Source: Oceanospirillales bacterium (lineage in GTDB: Bacteria; Pseudomonadota; Gammaproteobacteria; Pseudomonadales; Endozoicomonadaceae). From it: a stretch of 64,000 nt of DNA. The stretch lies in NCBI GenBank assembly GCA_004762125.1, contig SIHQ01000012.1, positions 62,001-126,000 on the forward strand, written 5' to 3'. The position numbers and the translations under genes were made by a program. The notes beneath the pieces were generated by a model, which was given only the letters and a program-made list of their open reading frames with translations, was not told the origin of the DNA and searched no databases. This document shows positions 1 to 9,137 of this stretch, one piece after another; position 1 is the first letter of the stretch, and each line of letters begins with the position of its first letter.

Positions 1-1023
1 CCGGTAGGTGTTGTGACCGCCATCACTCCCTGGAATTTCCCTGTTGCAATGATCACCCGTAAAGCAGGGCCAGCACTGGCAGCGGGTTGTACCATTGTCA
101 TCAAACCCGGTGAAGATACCCCTCTCTGTGCTCTGGCTATGGCGAAGCTGGCAGAAATGGCAGGTATCCCAGCCGGTGTTATTAATGTTGTAACAACGTC
201 AAAACCGGCAGAAGTCGGCGAAGTGTTGTGTACTCATCCTCTGGTTCGTAAAGTGTCGTTTACTGGGTCAACACCGGTAGGTAAGCATATTCTTCGACAG
301 GCCGCAGATACGGTTAAAAAAGTGTCTATGGAATTGGGTGGCAATGCGCCATTTATTGTTTTTGATGATGCCAATATCGATAAGGCTGTACAAGGAGCTA
401 TGATCTCCAAGTACCGTAATGCCGGTCAAACCTGTGTCTGCACTAACCGTCTTTACGTTCATAATGATGTCTATGATCAGTTTTTAGAGAAATATGTGGC
501 CGCAGTTAAGTCTCTTAAGGTTGCGTCTGGTCTGGAAGAGGGCGCTGAAATTGGACCATTGATTAACCAAAAAGCGATCGATAAGGTTCAGTCCTTGGTA
601 ACGGTTGCTGTGGATCAGGGAGCACGCCTGATTGAGGGAGGGCAACAGTCCACCCAAGGGGATCTGTTCTTTCAACCGACCATTCTTACAGACGTTACCG
701 AGAGTATGGATATTGCTCATCAGGAACTGTTTGGACCAGTGACTACTATTTTTCGGTTTGAGTCTGAAGAGGATGTGATCGAGCGAGCGAATAATACCCC
801 TTATGGTTTGGCTGCCTATTTCTACTCCCAAAACCTGAGCCGTGTATGGCGGGTCAGTGAAGTACTGGAATACGGCATTGTTGGCATTAATGAAGGCATT
901 ATCTCTACTGAAGTAGCGCCTTTCGGAGGAGTGAAAGAGTCAGGTTGTGGAAGAGAAGGTTCCAAGTATGGAATCGAGGACTATCTGGAAATTAAATACC
1001 TCTGCATGGGTCTTGATACCTGA
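1..1023 (+). CDS. gabD: NADP/NAD-dependent succinate-semialdehyde dehydrogenase, 3' part
   Basis: The gene is cut by the left window edge; its frame is open from base 1, so the GTG at 13 is not its start. About 340 residues of an aldehyde dehydrogenase are present. The catalytic pair is visible as ELGGNAPF (general-base Glu) and GQTCVCTNR (nucleophile Cys, followed by the second Cys typical of GabD). The C-terminus ([19 protein letters not shown], then a DYLEIKY stretch) closely matches GabD. The family oxidises succinate semialdehyde to succinate in GABA catabolism. Related semialdehyde dehydrogenases cannot be fully excluded because the N-terminus is missing. No partner such as gabT is visible downstream. 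Confidence 0.87.
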   Translation, partial: PVGVVTAITPWNFPVAMITRKAGPALAAGCTIVIKPGEDTPLCALAMAKLAEMAGIPAGVINVVTTSKPAEVGEVLCTHPLVRKVSFTGSTPVGKHILRQAADTVKKVSMELGGNAPFIVFDDANIDKAVQGAMISKYRNAGQTCVCTNRLYVHNDVYDQFLEKYVAAVKSLKVASGLEEGAEIGPLINQKAIDKVQSLVTVAVDQGARLIEGGQQSTQGDLFFQPTILTDVTESMDIAHQELFGPVTTIFRFESEEDVIERANNTPYGLAAYFYSQNLSRVWRVSEVLEYGIVGINEGIISTEVAPFGGVKESGCGREGSKYGIEDYLEIKYLCMGLDT

Positions 1024-1098
1024 TCGTCAGAAATGATCGAGTTACCTAGCGTTTTAAGCATAAAGTGAAAATAAAAAAGAACCATAACTTAGTATTAT

Positions 1099-1139
1099 AC
1101 GACTCTGATATAGCCTATTAAAAGGGTGGTAGGAGTCGT
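1099..1139. other. Inverted repeat downstream of gabD
   Basis: Arms ACGACTC (1099-1105) and GAGTCGT (1133-1139) are separated by 27 bases. There is a short T-run after it, so it may be a weak terminator, but the loop is long. The rest of 1024-1285 shows no gene. Confidence 0.3.
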
Positions 1140-1285
1140 GTTTTCTGAGACGTAAAGCAACAAAGTCTGCTTATAAGCATATCTACAATGCACTAGGAAA
1201 TTGAGATTCTGCGCTCATATCTCACAGGCAAATCTGTCTCTTTATCTAAGTTTTTTGAGTTCATTCATAAAGATGCTAACTTTAC

Positions 1286-1732
1286 TCAAAAATCCTTTTG
1301 AATAAATTGCATTCTCATACCTGCCTCATAATGCCCCGGTATCAGGCAGGCTGCTTCAAGCTGATCAAACTCATCAAACGTCCAGATAATTTCACCACTT
1401 TCACCAGGGTTAAGGGTGATGGAATTAGGCTCGTCGTGAATCATTCCCGGCATGCTCTCCATCATTTTTTTATGGGCGAGAACCACATCCTTGCTTCCAA
1501 TCGTAAACTCATGGGGAATGCGGCCCTTGTTCGTGATTTGAAAACGGATTGTTTCGCCTTGTTTAACGTCCAGGTTTTTCAGGTTGTAGCGCATATTGTC
1601 ATGCATTGTGATAGCAAGCGTTCTATCTTCGTGATTACTAGCCTGATGATGTTCAGAGTGAGTACCACCACCGAATGCAAGAGCAGAAAACAGTAGGCTT
1701 GATGTAATCGTTATAGTAGTGATTTTTTTCAT
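1286..1732 (-). CDS. Periplasmic cupredoxin-like copper protein
   Basis: A 148-residue protein with a Sec signal peptide (MKKITTITITSSLLFSALAFG) and a His-rich mature N-terminus (GGTHSEHHQASNHED). The rest is a plastocyanin-like beta fold. Type 1 copper ligands can be read as His in RIPHEFT, then Cys, His and Met in the C-terminal stretch ACLIPGHYEAGMRM. This C-x4-H-x4-M spacing is the cupredoxin signature. It is probably a copper-binding or electron-transfer protein in the periplasm. A multicopper oxidase lies 0.5 kb away on the other strand, which supports a copper-handling role. The exact function is inferred from fold and context only. Confidence 0.82.
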   Translation of the reverse strand: MKKITTITITSSLLFSALAFGGGTHSEHHQASNHEDRTLAITMHDNMRYNLKNLDVKQGETIRFQITNKGRIPHEFTIGSKDVVLAHKKMMESMPGMIHDEPNSITLNPGESGEIIWTFDEFDQLEAACLIPGHYEAGMRMQFIQKDF

Positions 1733-1757
1733 AGTTATACCGTGATTACAAAATAAA

Positions 1758-1780
1758 ATAGAAGATAGAAGATAGAAGAT
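1758..1780. repeat. Heptanucleotide tandem repeat
   Basis: ATAGAAG occurs three times in a row, followed by AT, just upstream of the cupredoxin gene start. A copy-number change here would alter its leader spacing. Confidence 0.6.
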
Positions 1781-1899
1781 CGGCCAAAAGTTGCTGCTTA
1801 TGATTTATCAGATATGTCTATGTTGATTTAGCAGTTCTTTCACGATCAAAGTAAACCCGGCAGCTAGCATCTTTTTTGTCAGAATTCTCACTATAACTT

Positions 1900-2161
1900 T
1901 TACTGATCGTTTGCCTGAAATGATATAAAAACTAACTCGCCCATTCTTGTCGGTCTGTTTTTATATTTTGGTTTTGTTCCGTACTGAATAAGCTGTACGG
2001 AAATTTCCTGAGTTGACTCATCCTGTTGAAACACTTGAGCAGAAACACCTCCCACTGCGTTTTCATGGATGTAAAAACCCAAGCTTACAGCTTCCGTGTT
2101 GAGAGAGGCAACAAGAAACACTTGTAAACGCAGACAATAGAGCTTGTTTAAAATTGGTCAT
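1900..2161 (-). pseudogene. Small secreted protein gene with an apparent frameshift
   Basis: An ATG at 2161 has a good ribosome-binding site (AAGGA eight bases upstream) and opens a signal-peptide-like sequence (MTNFKQALLSAFTSVS), but that frame stops after 32 codons. The neighbouring frame then continues from about 2121 to 1900 for 73 codons with a plausible beta-rich sequence containing SLGFYIHENAVGG and MGELVFISFQAND. Removing one T in the GTTTCTT stretch near 2116 would join the two into one protein of about 86 residues. I do not recognise the family. It lies between two copper genes. It is either a recent pseudogene or a sequencing error; the alternative is a real short ORF starting at the GTG at 2121. 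Confidence 0.42.
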
Positions 2162-2253
2162 GATTTTTTCCTTTAGAAGGTCAAGTGGCTGATTCATACT
2201 TTCACTGATTTGTGTCGATAAGAGAATGATTACGAATCTTTCTGGTGAACGGA

Positions 2254-3705
2254 ATGATCAAATGTTATCGATTTTTTCTCTGTAGTTTTCTTACTCTCCT
2301 GACCATTCATGTGAGTGCAAAAAGCTACCATCTCGTTATTGAGGAGAAAACGATCAATCTCAGTGGGCAGCCCGCAAAAGCAATAACAATCAACCAGAAG
2401 GTTCCAGGTCCCGAGCTACGATTTAAGGAAGGTGAAGAAGTTGTAATTAATGTTACCAACCGCTTGAAGGAAAATACCAGCCTGCACTGGCATGGTTTGA
2501 TTACTCCCTATCAAATGGATGGAGTACCAGGTATCAGTTTTGATGGTATTAAACCAGATGAAACCTTTACCTATCGCTTTACCCTGAAGCAGAGCGGAAC
2601 CTACTGGTATCACAGCCATTCTGGATTGCAGGAACAGTCTGGTGTTTATGGTCCGCTGATTATTGAACCTAAAAAGAAAGCGCCTTTTGACTTTGATCGG
2701 GACTATATTGTCCTGCTTTCAGACTGGACTGATGAAGACCCGAAACAGGTGTATAAAAACCTGAAATCTGATGGGAATTATTACAAGAGCAAAAATTCAA
2801 CCAGAGGTAGTTACCAGCCAGATCTTTCCGATGTCACCGGTTATACATTTCTGATGAATGGTTTATCTCCGGCTGGGAACTGGCAGGCTCTGTTCAGGAA
2901 AGGTGAAACGGTACGACTTAGACTGATCAACGCGGCAGCCAGTACTTATTTTGATTTTCGAATTCCAGGCTTAACGATGACTGTTGTTCAAAAAGACGGG
3001 CAGAACATAGTACCCGTGCAGGTAGAACAGATTCATATAGCCAATGCCGAAACGTTTGATGTGATTGTAGAGCCGAAACCAGGAGCCTATACCCTGTTTG
3101 CCGAGGCAGTTAATCGTTCCGGTCATGCCCTTGGCACATTAACTTCTCGCAAGGGACTCACCGCTGAGATTCCTGATATGGATCCTATTCAAACCAACAA
3201 AATGACAGCGATGAAGGAGCTGGGAAAGAAACATATAACTGCTATAGCCCAGTCAGCAAATAATCAAACTCAACGACGCGTGCTGCATTATTTCGATATC
3301 CGTTCGCTGGACTCGACTGCATCGGAAGGAGAGCTTCAAGAGTTAACCATCAATCTGACGGGGAATATGGACAGTTACACTTGGTCTTTCAATGGCGTCA
3401 CCTATGATATGGCTGAACCGGTTGAATTTGATTTTGGTAAACGGGTCAGAGTCAAGCTGGTCAATCTTACTATGATGGCTCATCCCATTCATCTTCATGG
3501 CATGTGGCAAAAGCTGCAGAATGGTCATGAAAGAGATGGGCATGCACCCAGAATGCATACGGTCAATGTACCTCCGATGGGTGAACGGGTTGTTGAGATT
3601 GATGCTGATAATCCTGGGCGTTGGGCATTCCACTGTCATCTTCTTTATCATGCTAGATCAGGTATGTTTCGCGAGGTTCATGTCAGAGAAAAAGGTAATG
3701 AGTGA
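2254..3705 (+). CDS. copA: Multicopper oxidase, CopA family (copper resistance)
   Basis: About 483 residues with an N-terminal secretion signal and the four copper-binding segments of a three-domain multicopper oxidase. HWHG lies near residue 80, WYHSHSG near 120, HPIHLHG near 410, and HCHLLYHARSGM near 460 with the Cys-His and axial Met of the type 1 site. The family oxidises Cu(I) to less toxic Cu(II) in the periplasm. No twin-arginine motif is seen, which is unusual for CopA, so it may use Sec. The ATG at 2254 is preferred over the GTG at 2245 because GGTGA precedes it. It lacks the long Met-rich insert of classical CopA, so the symbol is tentative. Confidence 0.85.
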   Translation: MIKCYRFFLCSFLTLLTIHVSAKSYHLVIEEKTINLSGQPAKAITINQKVPGPELRFKEGEEVVINVTNRLKENTSLHWHGLITPYQMDGVPGISFDGIKPDETFTYRFTLKQSGTYWYHSHSGLQEQSGVYGPLIIEPKKKAPFDFDRDYIVLLSDWTDEDPKQVYKNLKSDGNYYKSKNSTRGSYQPDLSDVTGYTFLMNGLSPAGNWQALFRKGETVRLRLINAAASTYFDFRIPGLTMTVVQKDGQNIVPVQVEQIHIANAETFDVIVEPKPGAYTLFAEAVNRSGHALGTLTSRKGLTAEIPDMDPIQTNKMTAMKELGKKHITAIAQSANNQTQRRVLHYFDIRSLDSTASEGELQELTINLTGNMDSYTWSFNGVTYDMAEPVEFDFGKRVRVKLVNLTMMAHPIHLHGMWQKLQNGHERDGHAPRMHTVNVPPMGERVVEIDADNPGRWAFHCHLLYHARSGMFREVHVREKGNE

Positions 3706-3741
3706 TCAAAAATGCTAAGGGAATTCACCATTGACTTTCTT

Positions 3742-3760
3742 AACCTAAAAGGTTTTTTTT
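3742..3760 (+). terminator. Intrinsic terminator after the multicopper oxidase
   Basis: A small hairpin AACCT-AAA-AGGTT is followed directly by an eight-base T-run. Confidence 0.6.
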
Positions 3761-3787
3761 GCTGTAAATTTATACTTCAATCCAAAT

Positions 3788-4045
3788 ATGCTTACACACC
3801 TGCACTTTAAACACCTGCACTTTAAACGCAGTCGTATAATCAGCACTGCCCTTCTGGTGATGATGGTTCTGTCTGTGCTGCAGTTTTACATGATATCAGC
3901 CGCTTTCGGCAGCATGACAATGCCTGCGAGCATGAATATGTCCAGTCATGAAGATGATACTGTTGAAACCATGAACATGAACAATGCTGGCTTGTTAAAG
4001 CAGTGCCGGATAGCTAATAAAAATAAAGCTCTACTCAAAAGTTGA
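3788..4045 (+). CDS. Small Met/His-rich membrane-anchored protein
   Basis: An 85-residue ORF with a basic N-terminus (HLHFKHLHFKRSR), one hydrophobic segment (about residues 18-38), and then a Met/His-rich part containing MTMPASMNMSSHEDD and ETMNMNN. Met- and His-rich segments of this kind often bind copper, and the gene directly follows a multicopper oxidase, so a copper role is plausible but not proven. I recognise no family. No good ribosome-binding site precedes the ATG. The C-terminus looks abrupt and basic, so the gene may be truncated or shifted. Its end overlaps the 3' end of pqiC tail to tail by 15 bases. Confidence 0.5.
   Translation: MLTHLHFKHLHFKRSRIISTALLVMMVLSVLQFYMISAAFGSMTMPASMNMSSHEDDTVETMNMNNAGLLKQCRIANKNKALLKS
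3797..3826 (+). repeat. 15-bp direct duplication
   Basis: CACCTGCACTTTAAA occurs twice in tandem inside the small Met/His-rich ORF. It keeps the frame and encodes HLHFKHLHFK. Confidence 0.8.
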
Positions 4046-4609
4046 TGCGATTTTTAATGTCAGCTGATCGACTCCGTTTGAAAGAGCGCCGACCAGAGCT
4101 GGATATCCATCAGTGTCCAAGGGTATTGAAAAACTGAACGGTTCTATAACAGCAGGCCGTTCAGAAAGGTACTTCACTTCCAGAGTTCCAGAGACTTCTG
4201 CAACACCTTCGAAGCTACCGTTGAACAGGTTTAGCTGGATACTGATTTCAGCATAAGCCGAGTGTTTATCTGAAATTTTATAAGACGTTGGCCGAAAGCC
4301 TGACAGTTTGGTCTGCAAGCCGGAAATGATTTTTTGAGTAATTTGCGATGAAATTTTATCTGCCCATAAGTGCTTCTTTGCCTGAACGATTTGTGAATCG
4401 GAAACACGATACACCAAGCTTCTGTCGTTAAGGTACTCAGGCAGAACGACCTCTTTTACCATGACTATTGGCAATTGACTGTTGACCGATACAGTCAGAT
4501 TTGATTTCTCCAGAGGCAAGACATACAAATGGGTAGGTACCTTACTGGTACTGCAACCCGTCAGAAGTAACGCCAACAAAACGAGCACACCATAAAATGG
4601 TTTCATCAT
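4031..4609 (-). CDS. pqiC: PqiC outer-membrane lipoprotein
   Basis: A 192-residue lipoprotein with a clear lipobox (LLALLLTGC, Cys at residue 19). The remainder matches the PqiC/YmbA family (ABC-type transport auxiliary lipoprotein), including the LPEYLNDRSLVYR segment. In E. coli PqiC sits in the outer membrane and receives the tip of the PqiB needle. The start ATG overlaps the stop of pqiB by four bases, so the two are translationally coupled. It is the last gene of the pqiABC operon. Confidence 0.9.
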   Translation of the reverse strand: MMKPFYGVLVLLALLLTGCSTSKVPTHLYVLPLEKSNLTVSVNSQLPIVMVKEVVLPEYLNDRSLVYRVSDSQIVQAKKHLWADKISSQITQKIISGLQTKLSGFRPTSYKISDKHSAYAEISIQLNLFNGSFEGVAEVSGTLEVKYLSERPAVIEPFSFSIPLDTDGYPALVGALSNGVDQLTLKIASTFE

Positions 4610-6249
4610 TGCACTCCTTTGACCGGGGTAGGGTCATTAGATTTACCGTCACCAAAGATTAATGAATCCGGTTTTTGATTAAGCTGGCGAAGCATTGGCT
4701 TGAAATCGATCATGACCTGTTCAACTTCTTTTAGCGTGGATTCGAGGTTGCGGTACATGTTCGAGTCGGGGTTAATCCCATCCAGAGTAGCTTGCAGCTG
4801 TTGCAAGGTTTGATGCAGGTTTGCAGGCAATGACTGCGTGTTTTGATTGGCCAGCAGATTGTTTATATTTTTTGCTGTTTTATCGAAGGATTTCAGTGTG
4901 GCTGTGGAACTAGCCAGTGTCTGATTTAACGAATTGAGTGTTTCATCCAGAGGCAATCCGTTCAATTTTTGCAATAGATCAGTGACCTGCTTTTGAACCT
5001 CGGCAAAGCCCCCTTTTTTCGTTGGAAATACAGGGTAACCATCGACTTCTACGATACTTGGCAATTTTTGGTCGGCGTAATAATCGGTATCAATGTATAA
5101 GGCTCCGGTCACGAGGTTACCTGTTTTAAGGGTTGCTCTCATACCACGCTTGAATTCGCTCCCCATTGATGCTTTCAGACTACTCATATCATCAGAAGTG
5201 ATATGGTCAAAGACACGGCCCAGCTCAATTCGAACCAGTACGGGTATGCGATGAGAATCCAGACGCCGAATCTCTGTTTGGGTACGAAGAGGGACTTTCT
5301 CAACGGTGCCTATTCTTAAGCCGCGATACTCGACGGGGGCCTTGGGTTTAAGGCCTCGAATTGATTCGTCAAATAGCATGACAAATTCCAGATACTCGTC
5401 ATACATACCTTCTTTGACTTGACTAAGGTCATCAAATAGACGGAAGTGCTGCATTTGATCAGCGGGTTTACCTTTGGCTGTATTTCCAGTGAATGAAGAA
5501 AACGTTACTCCGCCTTTAAAAAGGCTTTCCAGGGAGTTTACCTTAACCTCAATGCCCTCTGTATTGAGTTTCATTTTCAGCCCAGAGTTGGGCCAAAAAT
5601 AGCTATCTGATGTGACCAGTCGATCATAAGGCGCGAAGATAAATAATTGGTAGTGGGCCTTTCTTTGGTCAATGTCATAAGACGCTTTCTCAACACGGCC
5701 GACAGTGAAACCTTCGAACAGAACCGGATCACCAACACCGAGTTTTTCTGCTTCCTTGTGAGTTAATACCAACCTGAGGCCTTCTGCATTGGGTGGCGAA
5801 ACAGGAGGTAAATCAAGAACGATGTATTGGCGTCGTTTTACTTTGGAAGAGCCTGGCTGTAATTCTATATATACGCCGGATAACAGGGTATCCAGTCCGG
5901 AAACACCTCCTGCACCAATTCGAGGCTTAACGACCCAGAATAAGGTGTCGTCCCTCAGCATACGGGTTGCGTCCTTGTTCATTTGCGCTCTGGCAATGAT
6001 GTGGTCGTAGTTCTTGCTTAGCGTTACTTTGCTAATTACCCCTACGGTCACATTAAGTGCTTTGATCGGTGTTTTCCCTTCTTCAATTCCTTCAGCTGTT
6101 GGGAGCTTAAGGGTAATCTCCGGCCCTGTATTATTGATGTATTGAAATAACATCCAGAGACCTATAGCCAGCGCTATCATAGGAATCAGCCAGACGCTGG
6201 ACCATTTTTTTTGGGGGACAATCTGTGCTTGTGAAAGCGTATCGCTCAT
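4606..6249 (-). CDS. pqiB: PqiB, MCE-domain intermembrane lipid transport protein
   Basis: 547 residues: a single N-terminal transmembrane helix (about residues 18-36), then three MlaD/MCE domains with the recurrent pattern of an inserted VGDPVLFEGFTVGRVE-type loop (for example PVEYRGLRIGTVEKV), then a long C-terminal helical region (about residues 420-540) rich in Leu, Gln and Asn. This is the PqiB architecture, in which stacked hexameric rings and a coiled-coil needle bridge the periplasm. The length agrees with E. coli PqiB. It lies between pqiA (19-base gap) and pqiC (overlap), so one transcript is expected. Confidence 0.94.
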   Translation of the reverse strand: MSDTLSQAQIVPQKKWSSVWLIPMIALAIGLWMLFQYINNTGPEITLKLPTAEGIEEGKTPIKALNVTVGVISKVTLSKNYDHIIARAQMNKDATRMLRDDTLFWVVKPRIGAGGVSGLDTLLSGVYIELQPGSSKVKRRQYIVLDLPPVSPPNAEGLRLVLTHKEAEKLGVGDPVLFEGFTVGRVEKASYDIDQRKAHYQLFIFAPYDRLVTSDSYFWPNSGLKMKLNTEGIEVKVNSLESLFKGGVTFSSFTGNTAKGKPADQMQHFRLFDDLSQVKEGMYDEYLEFVMLFDESIRGLKPKAPVEYRGLRIGTVEKVPLRTQTEIRRLDSHRIPVLVRIELGRVFDHITSDDMSSLKASMGSEFKRGMRATLKTGNLVTGALYIDTDYYADQKLPSIVEVDGYPVFPTKKGGFAEVQKQVTDLLQKLNGLPLDETLNSLNQTLASSTATLKSFDKTAKNINNLLANQNTQSLPANLHQTLQQLQATLDGINPDSNMYRNLESTLKEVEQVMIDFKPMLRQLNQKPDSLIFGDGKSNDPTPVKGVQ

Positions 6250-6268
6250 ACGTCATGATCCAAATATG

Positions 6269-7591
6269 TCAGTTTGGCATTCTTCTTGATGACACGGGCC
6301 AAAGAAGACGTGAGTCAAAAGTCATTGCAGAGAGCATTGTCAAAATAACTACGGCGGCGAAAGAGAGTGCAGCAGGTCCGGGGTAGATAGCCATGACATT
6401 TTGCAGTTGAACCAGTGCTACCAGTATCGCAACAACAAAGATATCAATCATCGACCAGCGACCAATAAATTCAGTAATCCGGTAGATCTTCAGTTTTGAC
6501 AAACTTTCGTTCAACGACTCCGGCTCGCTTTTTTGAGCCTGGCTCTTTTCAGTTTGACTTTTTTTAGCCTGAGAATAGAGCCAGGTCAGCGTCAGCATCT
6601 TTGCCATGGGGATGACAATGCTGGCAATAAAAATAACCATGGAAACAGGGTAAGAACCAAGTTGCCACAACAATGTAACGCCTTCCATGATGGTTGAACC
6701 CTCTGATTTTCCGAGACTGACGGTGTACATCATTGGGTACAGATTGGCGGGTATGTAAAAGATGATTGAAGCAATGAGCAAGGCCCATGATTTTTGCAGA
6801 TTGTCGGATGGATTGTATGCGTGCAGTTTGTTGTGGCACCTGAGGCAATAAGTGTCCTGATCAGTACTAGAAGGGTTAATCTGATGGCAGGTATGGCAGG
6901 CCTGGTGGTTGCCTGTTTGATGACAGTCTCCTGCGCTGACTCCTATGACCGTTTTGTTTTGAACAAACTGTTCCCAGAGCCAGAATTTATCCACCATGGA
7001 TAAGCACTTTACGACCAATAGTGCGAACACACAAAACGTCCAGAATGAGCTTCCCATGGAGACTTCAGCCAGTGAGGCGATTTTGATCAAGCTGACCAGT
7101 ACACCCACAAGAAACACATCCACCATTAACCAGGGCTGTATATAAAACAGAACACGGCAGAGCATTATACAGTGCCGAATGCCGTTACCATCAAGCTCTC
7201 TGGTAGACGCTTTACCTGCTTTGGCGTACAGATAGCCAAGAGTAGTGATATAGATAGCGGGTAAAACAATAACCGTTGTAAAAAGCAGTAAGCCCAGAAG
7301 TGTATTTTGATGAGTAGTCAGCATTTGGGCGGCATGGAGTAGCTTAATTTCCTGAGATAAACCTTGAGCGTTAAACGACATAAATGGGAAGCAGAGACTC
7401 AATACCAGCATGATCAGGCAGGCGATAACATAAGCGATCATGGTTCGATATTGATCCTTCGATACTTTTGTTAGAGTGTGTTTGCAGCGAGGGCAGACGG
7501 CTTTGTGTCCATGATGAATAATCGGTAAGTTGACCACCAGACCGCACTCTTCACAGGCTATCAGAGAGTTAAGATTACGTTCAAACGGCAC
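6269..7591 (-). CDS. pqiA: PqiA, inner-membrane partner of PqiB
   Basis: 440 residues with two repeated halves. Each begins with a Cys-rich metal ribbon (CEECG and CPRC near the N-terminus; CHTC and CLRC near residues 230-260) and continues with about four membrane helices. This is the paraquat-inducible protein A family. In E. coli it works with PqiB and PqiC in membrane homeostasis and lipid transport. A Lys/Ser/Glu-rich linker lies near residue 350. It is the promoter-proximal gene of the operon. In E. coli the operon answers to SoxRS, but no recognisable SoxS box was identified here. Confidence 0.93.
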   Translation of the reverse strand: MPFERNLNSLIACEECGLVVNLPIIHHGHKAVCPRCKHTLTKVSKDQYRTMIAYVIACLIMLVLSLCFPFMSFNAQGLSQEIKLLHAAQMLTTHQNTLLGLLLFTTVIVLPAIYITTLGYLYAKAGKASTRELDGNGIRHCIMLCRVLFYIQPWLMVDVFLVGVLVSLIKIASLAEVSMGSSFWTFCVFALLVVKCLSMVDKFWLWEQFVQNKTVIGVSAGDCHQTGNHQACHTCHQINPSSTDQDTYCLRCHNKLHAYNPSDNLQKSWALLIASIIFYIPANLYPMMYTVSLGKSEGSTIMEGVTLLWQLGSYPVSMVIFIASIVIPMAKMLTLTWLYSQAKKSQTEKSQAQKSEPESLNESLSKLKIYRITEFIGRWSMIDIFVVAILVALVQLQNVMAIYPGPAALSFAAVVILTMLSAMTFDSRLLWPVSSRRMPN

Positions 7592-7915
7592 GAATTAAAT
7601 CCTCTGGCGGTATGAGGAGTAAAAAGAGGATGAAAATGAAAACGTACTGTAGTTCATAGACCCCTTGTTACCGTTGACTCAAGAAAGTTTGATGAGCATA
7701 AACGAAAAGGTTTGATCACCGTAAAACTTTACTTGGACAGAGAGACATTTATTAGCAAAGTCTGAATTGTAATTATTCTGGTCAACCATGACATGAATCA
7801 AATCTCTTGTCTCCGAGCATACAGCTCTTGATGAAGACAATGAAGACTTCTGGTTACTCTCACAGCCTGATGCAATAATACAACAGGCGACGTATAAAAA
7901 TAATGGAGTAAAATT
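7592..7915. promoter_or_regulatory. Divergent intergenic region, pqiA / TRAP operon
   Basis: This 324-base gap separates two divergent operons. One sigma70-like candidate reads toward the TRAP genes: TTGACT (7674-7679), a 17-base spacer, and CATAAA (7697-7702). No operator palindrome or small gene was recognised. Confidence 0.35.
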
Positions 7916-8941
7916 ATGATCTCCTCTCCTTCCAAGATGAAGACAGTACTTAAAAAAGCGATCGCCGGATGCACCCTGGCCGTTTCAGTCTCCATGGCAA
8001 TAATTCCTAATGCTTTCTCGGCCGAACATAACTGGCGTTTCGCCAATCTCTATTCGAGAGGCACCGCCTATGGCGAGGTCTACCAGAACTTTGCTGACAA
8101 TATTGAAGCCATGTCCGGTGGTCGAATCAAGGTACAGATGATGTATGCCGGTGAAGGAGTAGGGCAGACCGGTATTCTGAGCTCGGTTAAATCCGGTCTC
8201 ATGACCATGGGCGCTCCGTTCCAGGCGATGCATGCCGGTGAATTTCCTCCTGGTGTTGTGGAAGTAGGTCTGCCGGGAACGACTTCGGATGTCGGTGAGC
8301 TGAGTGCCCTGTTCCATGAGAAAGGTTGGAACCAGGTTCTTACAGAAGCGTACGGTAAGCAAAACATGGTATGGCTTGAGCCTTACATCCAACTACCGGT
8401 TTATGTTCTGACCAAAAAACCTATTAAAACCATTGAGGATTTTAAGGGAATGAAGATTCGTGCGCCCGGAGCTTATGGCAAGTTCCTGCGCAACCTTGGT
8501 GCTTCTCCGGCTTCCTTGTCGTGGAGTGAGATCTACACCAGCCTGGCTACCGGGGTTATCGATGGCTCCATCGGTAGTAACCTGATTGATCATCGTGACG
8601 GTAACCACGTGGAAGTGGCCAAGCATATGTATCGTTTGCCCATTGCCGGTGCTCAGACACTGCCGATTGTTGTTAACAAAAATGCCTGGGGTAAGTTGTC
8701 TCCCGATTTGCAGGCCATTGTTCGTTCTGCCAGTGCTACCCATGCCCGTGAGCAGATGACCAAATCCCGTTTGTGGGAATCCCAGGCTGTTGCGGATATG
8801 GAAAAGAAGGGCATGAAGTGGAGTCCTGAGCCCAGCAAGGAAGACGTTGCTTCCTGGAATGCAGCGGCCGAGGCCCTCTGGTCTGAGTACGCTAATGCTG
8901 ACAAGTACAGCAAGCAGTTGGTACAGATTCTTCTCAAATAA
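7916..8941 (+). CDS. TRAP transporter periplasmic substrate-binding protein (DctP family)
   Basis: 341 residues with a signal peptide ending near FSAEHNW (about residue 40), then a DctP-type binding protein. Family landmarks include TKKPIKTIEDFKGMKIRAPG near residue 165, with the conserved Arg that binds the substrate carboxylate, and the WSEIYTSLATGVIDGSIG stretch, the usual 'ALQTGVVDG' region. It captures an organic acid in the periplasm and hands it to the DctQM permease downstream. The ligand cannot be read from sequence. The start is supported by GGAG eight bases upstream. It is the first gene of the operon; the gap of 196 bases before dctQ holds a hairpin. Confidence 0.9.
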   Translation: MISSPSKMKTVLKKAIAGCTLAVSVSMAIIPNAFSAEHNWRFANLYSRGTAYGEVYQNFADNIEAMSGGRIKVQMMYAGEGVGQTGILSSVKSGLMTMGAPFQAMHAGEFPPGVVEVGLPGTTSDVGELSALFHEKGWNQVLTEAYGKQNMVWLEPYIQLPVYVLTKKPIKTIEDFKGMKIRAPGAYGKFLRNLGASPASLSWSEIYTSLATGVIDGSIGSNLIDHRDGNHVEVAKHMYRLPIAGAQTLPIVVNKNAWGKLSPDLQAIVRSASATHAREQMTKSRLWESQAVADMEKKGMKWSPEPSKEDVASWNAAAEALWSEYANADKYSKQLVQILLK

Positions 8942-9034
8942 CGTTTGGTTCCCTCTACAGAAGCTGGTCAGAAAATTCTTGTCCAGCTCTCTGCTTTTTT
9001 AGAATTCAATGAGTGTCGTGTAGAAGTTTCTATT

Positions 9035-9064
9035 CATACGATACTTTCTCATACGATACTTTCT
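9035..9064. repeat. 15-bp tandem duplication
   Basis: CATACGATACTTTCT occurs twice head to tail in the gap between the binding protein and the small permease gene. Confidence 0.85.
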
Positions 9065-9071
9065 CAGGCAG

Positions 9072-9118
9072 CCGGAAGCCGAAAGGACAGCAGTCAATAG
9101 ACTGATGAGGCTCTCCGG
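9072..9118 (+). promoter_or_regulatory. Two-part hairpin in the TRAP intercistronic region
   Basis: An outer stem CCGGA..GCC / GGC..TCCGG encloses a perfect inner hairpin CAGTC-AATA-GACTG (9091-9104). It ends 19 bases before dctQ. It has no T-run, so it is more likely a processing or stability element than a terminator. It could help keep binding protein levels above permease levels, as is common in such operons. Confidence 0.45.
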
Positions 9119-9137
9119 ATAATCAGGACACGCTGTT

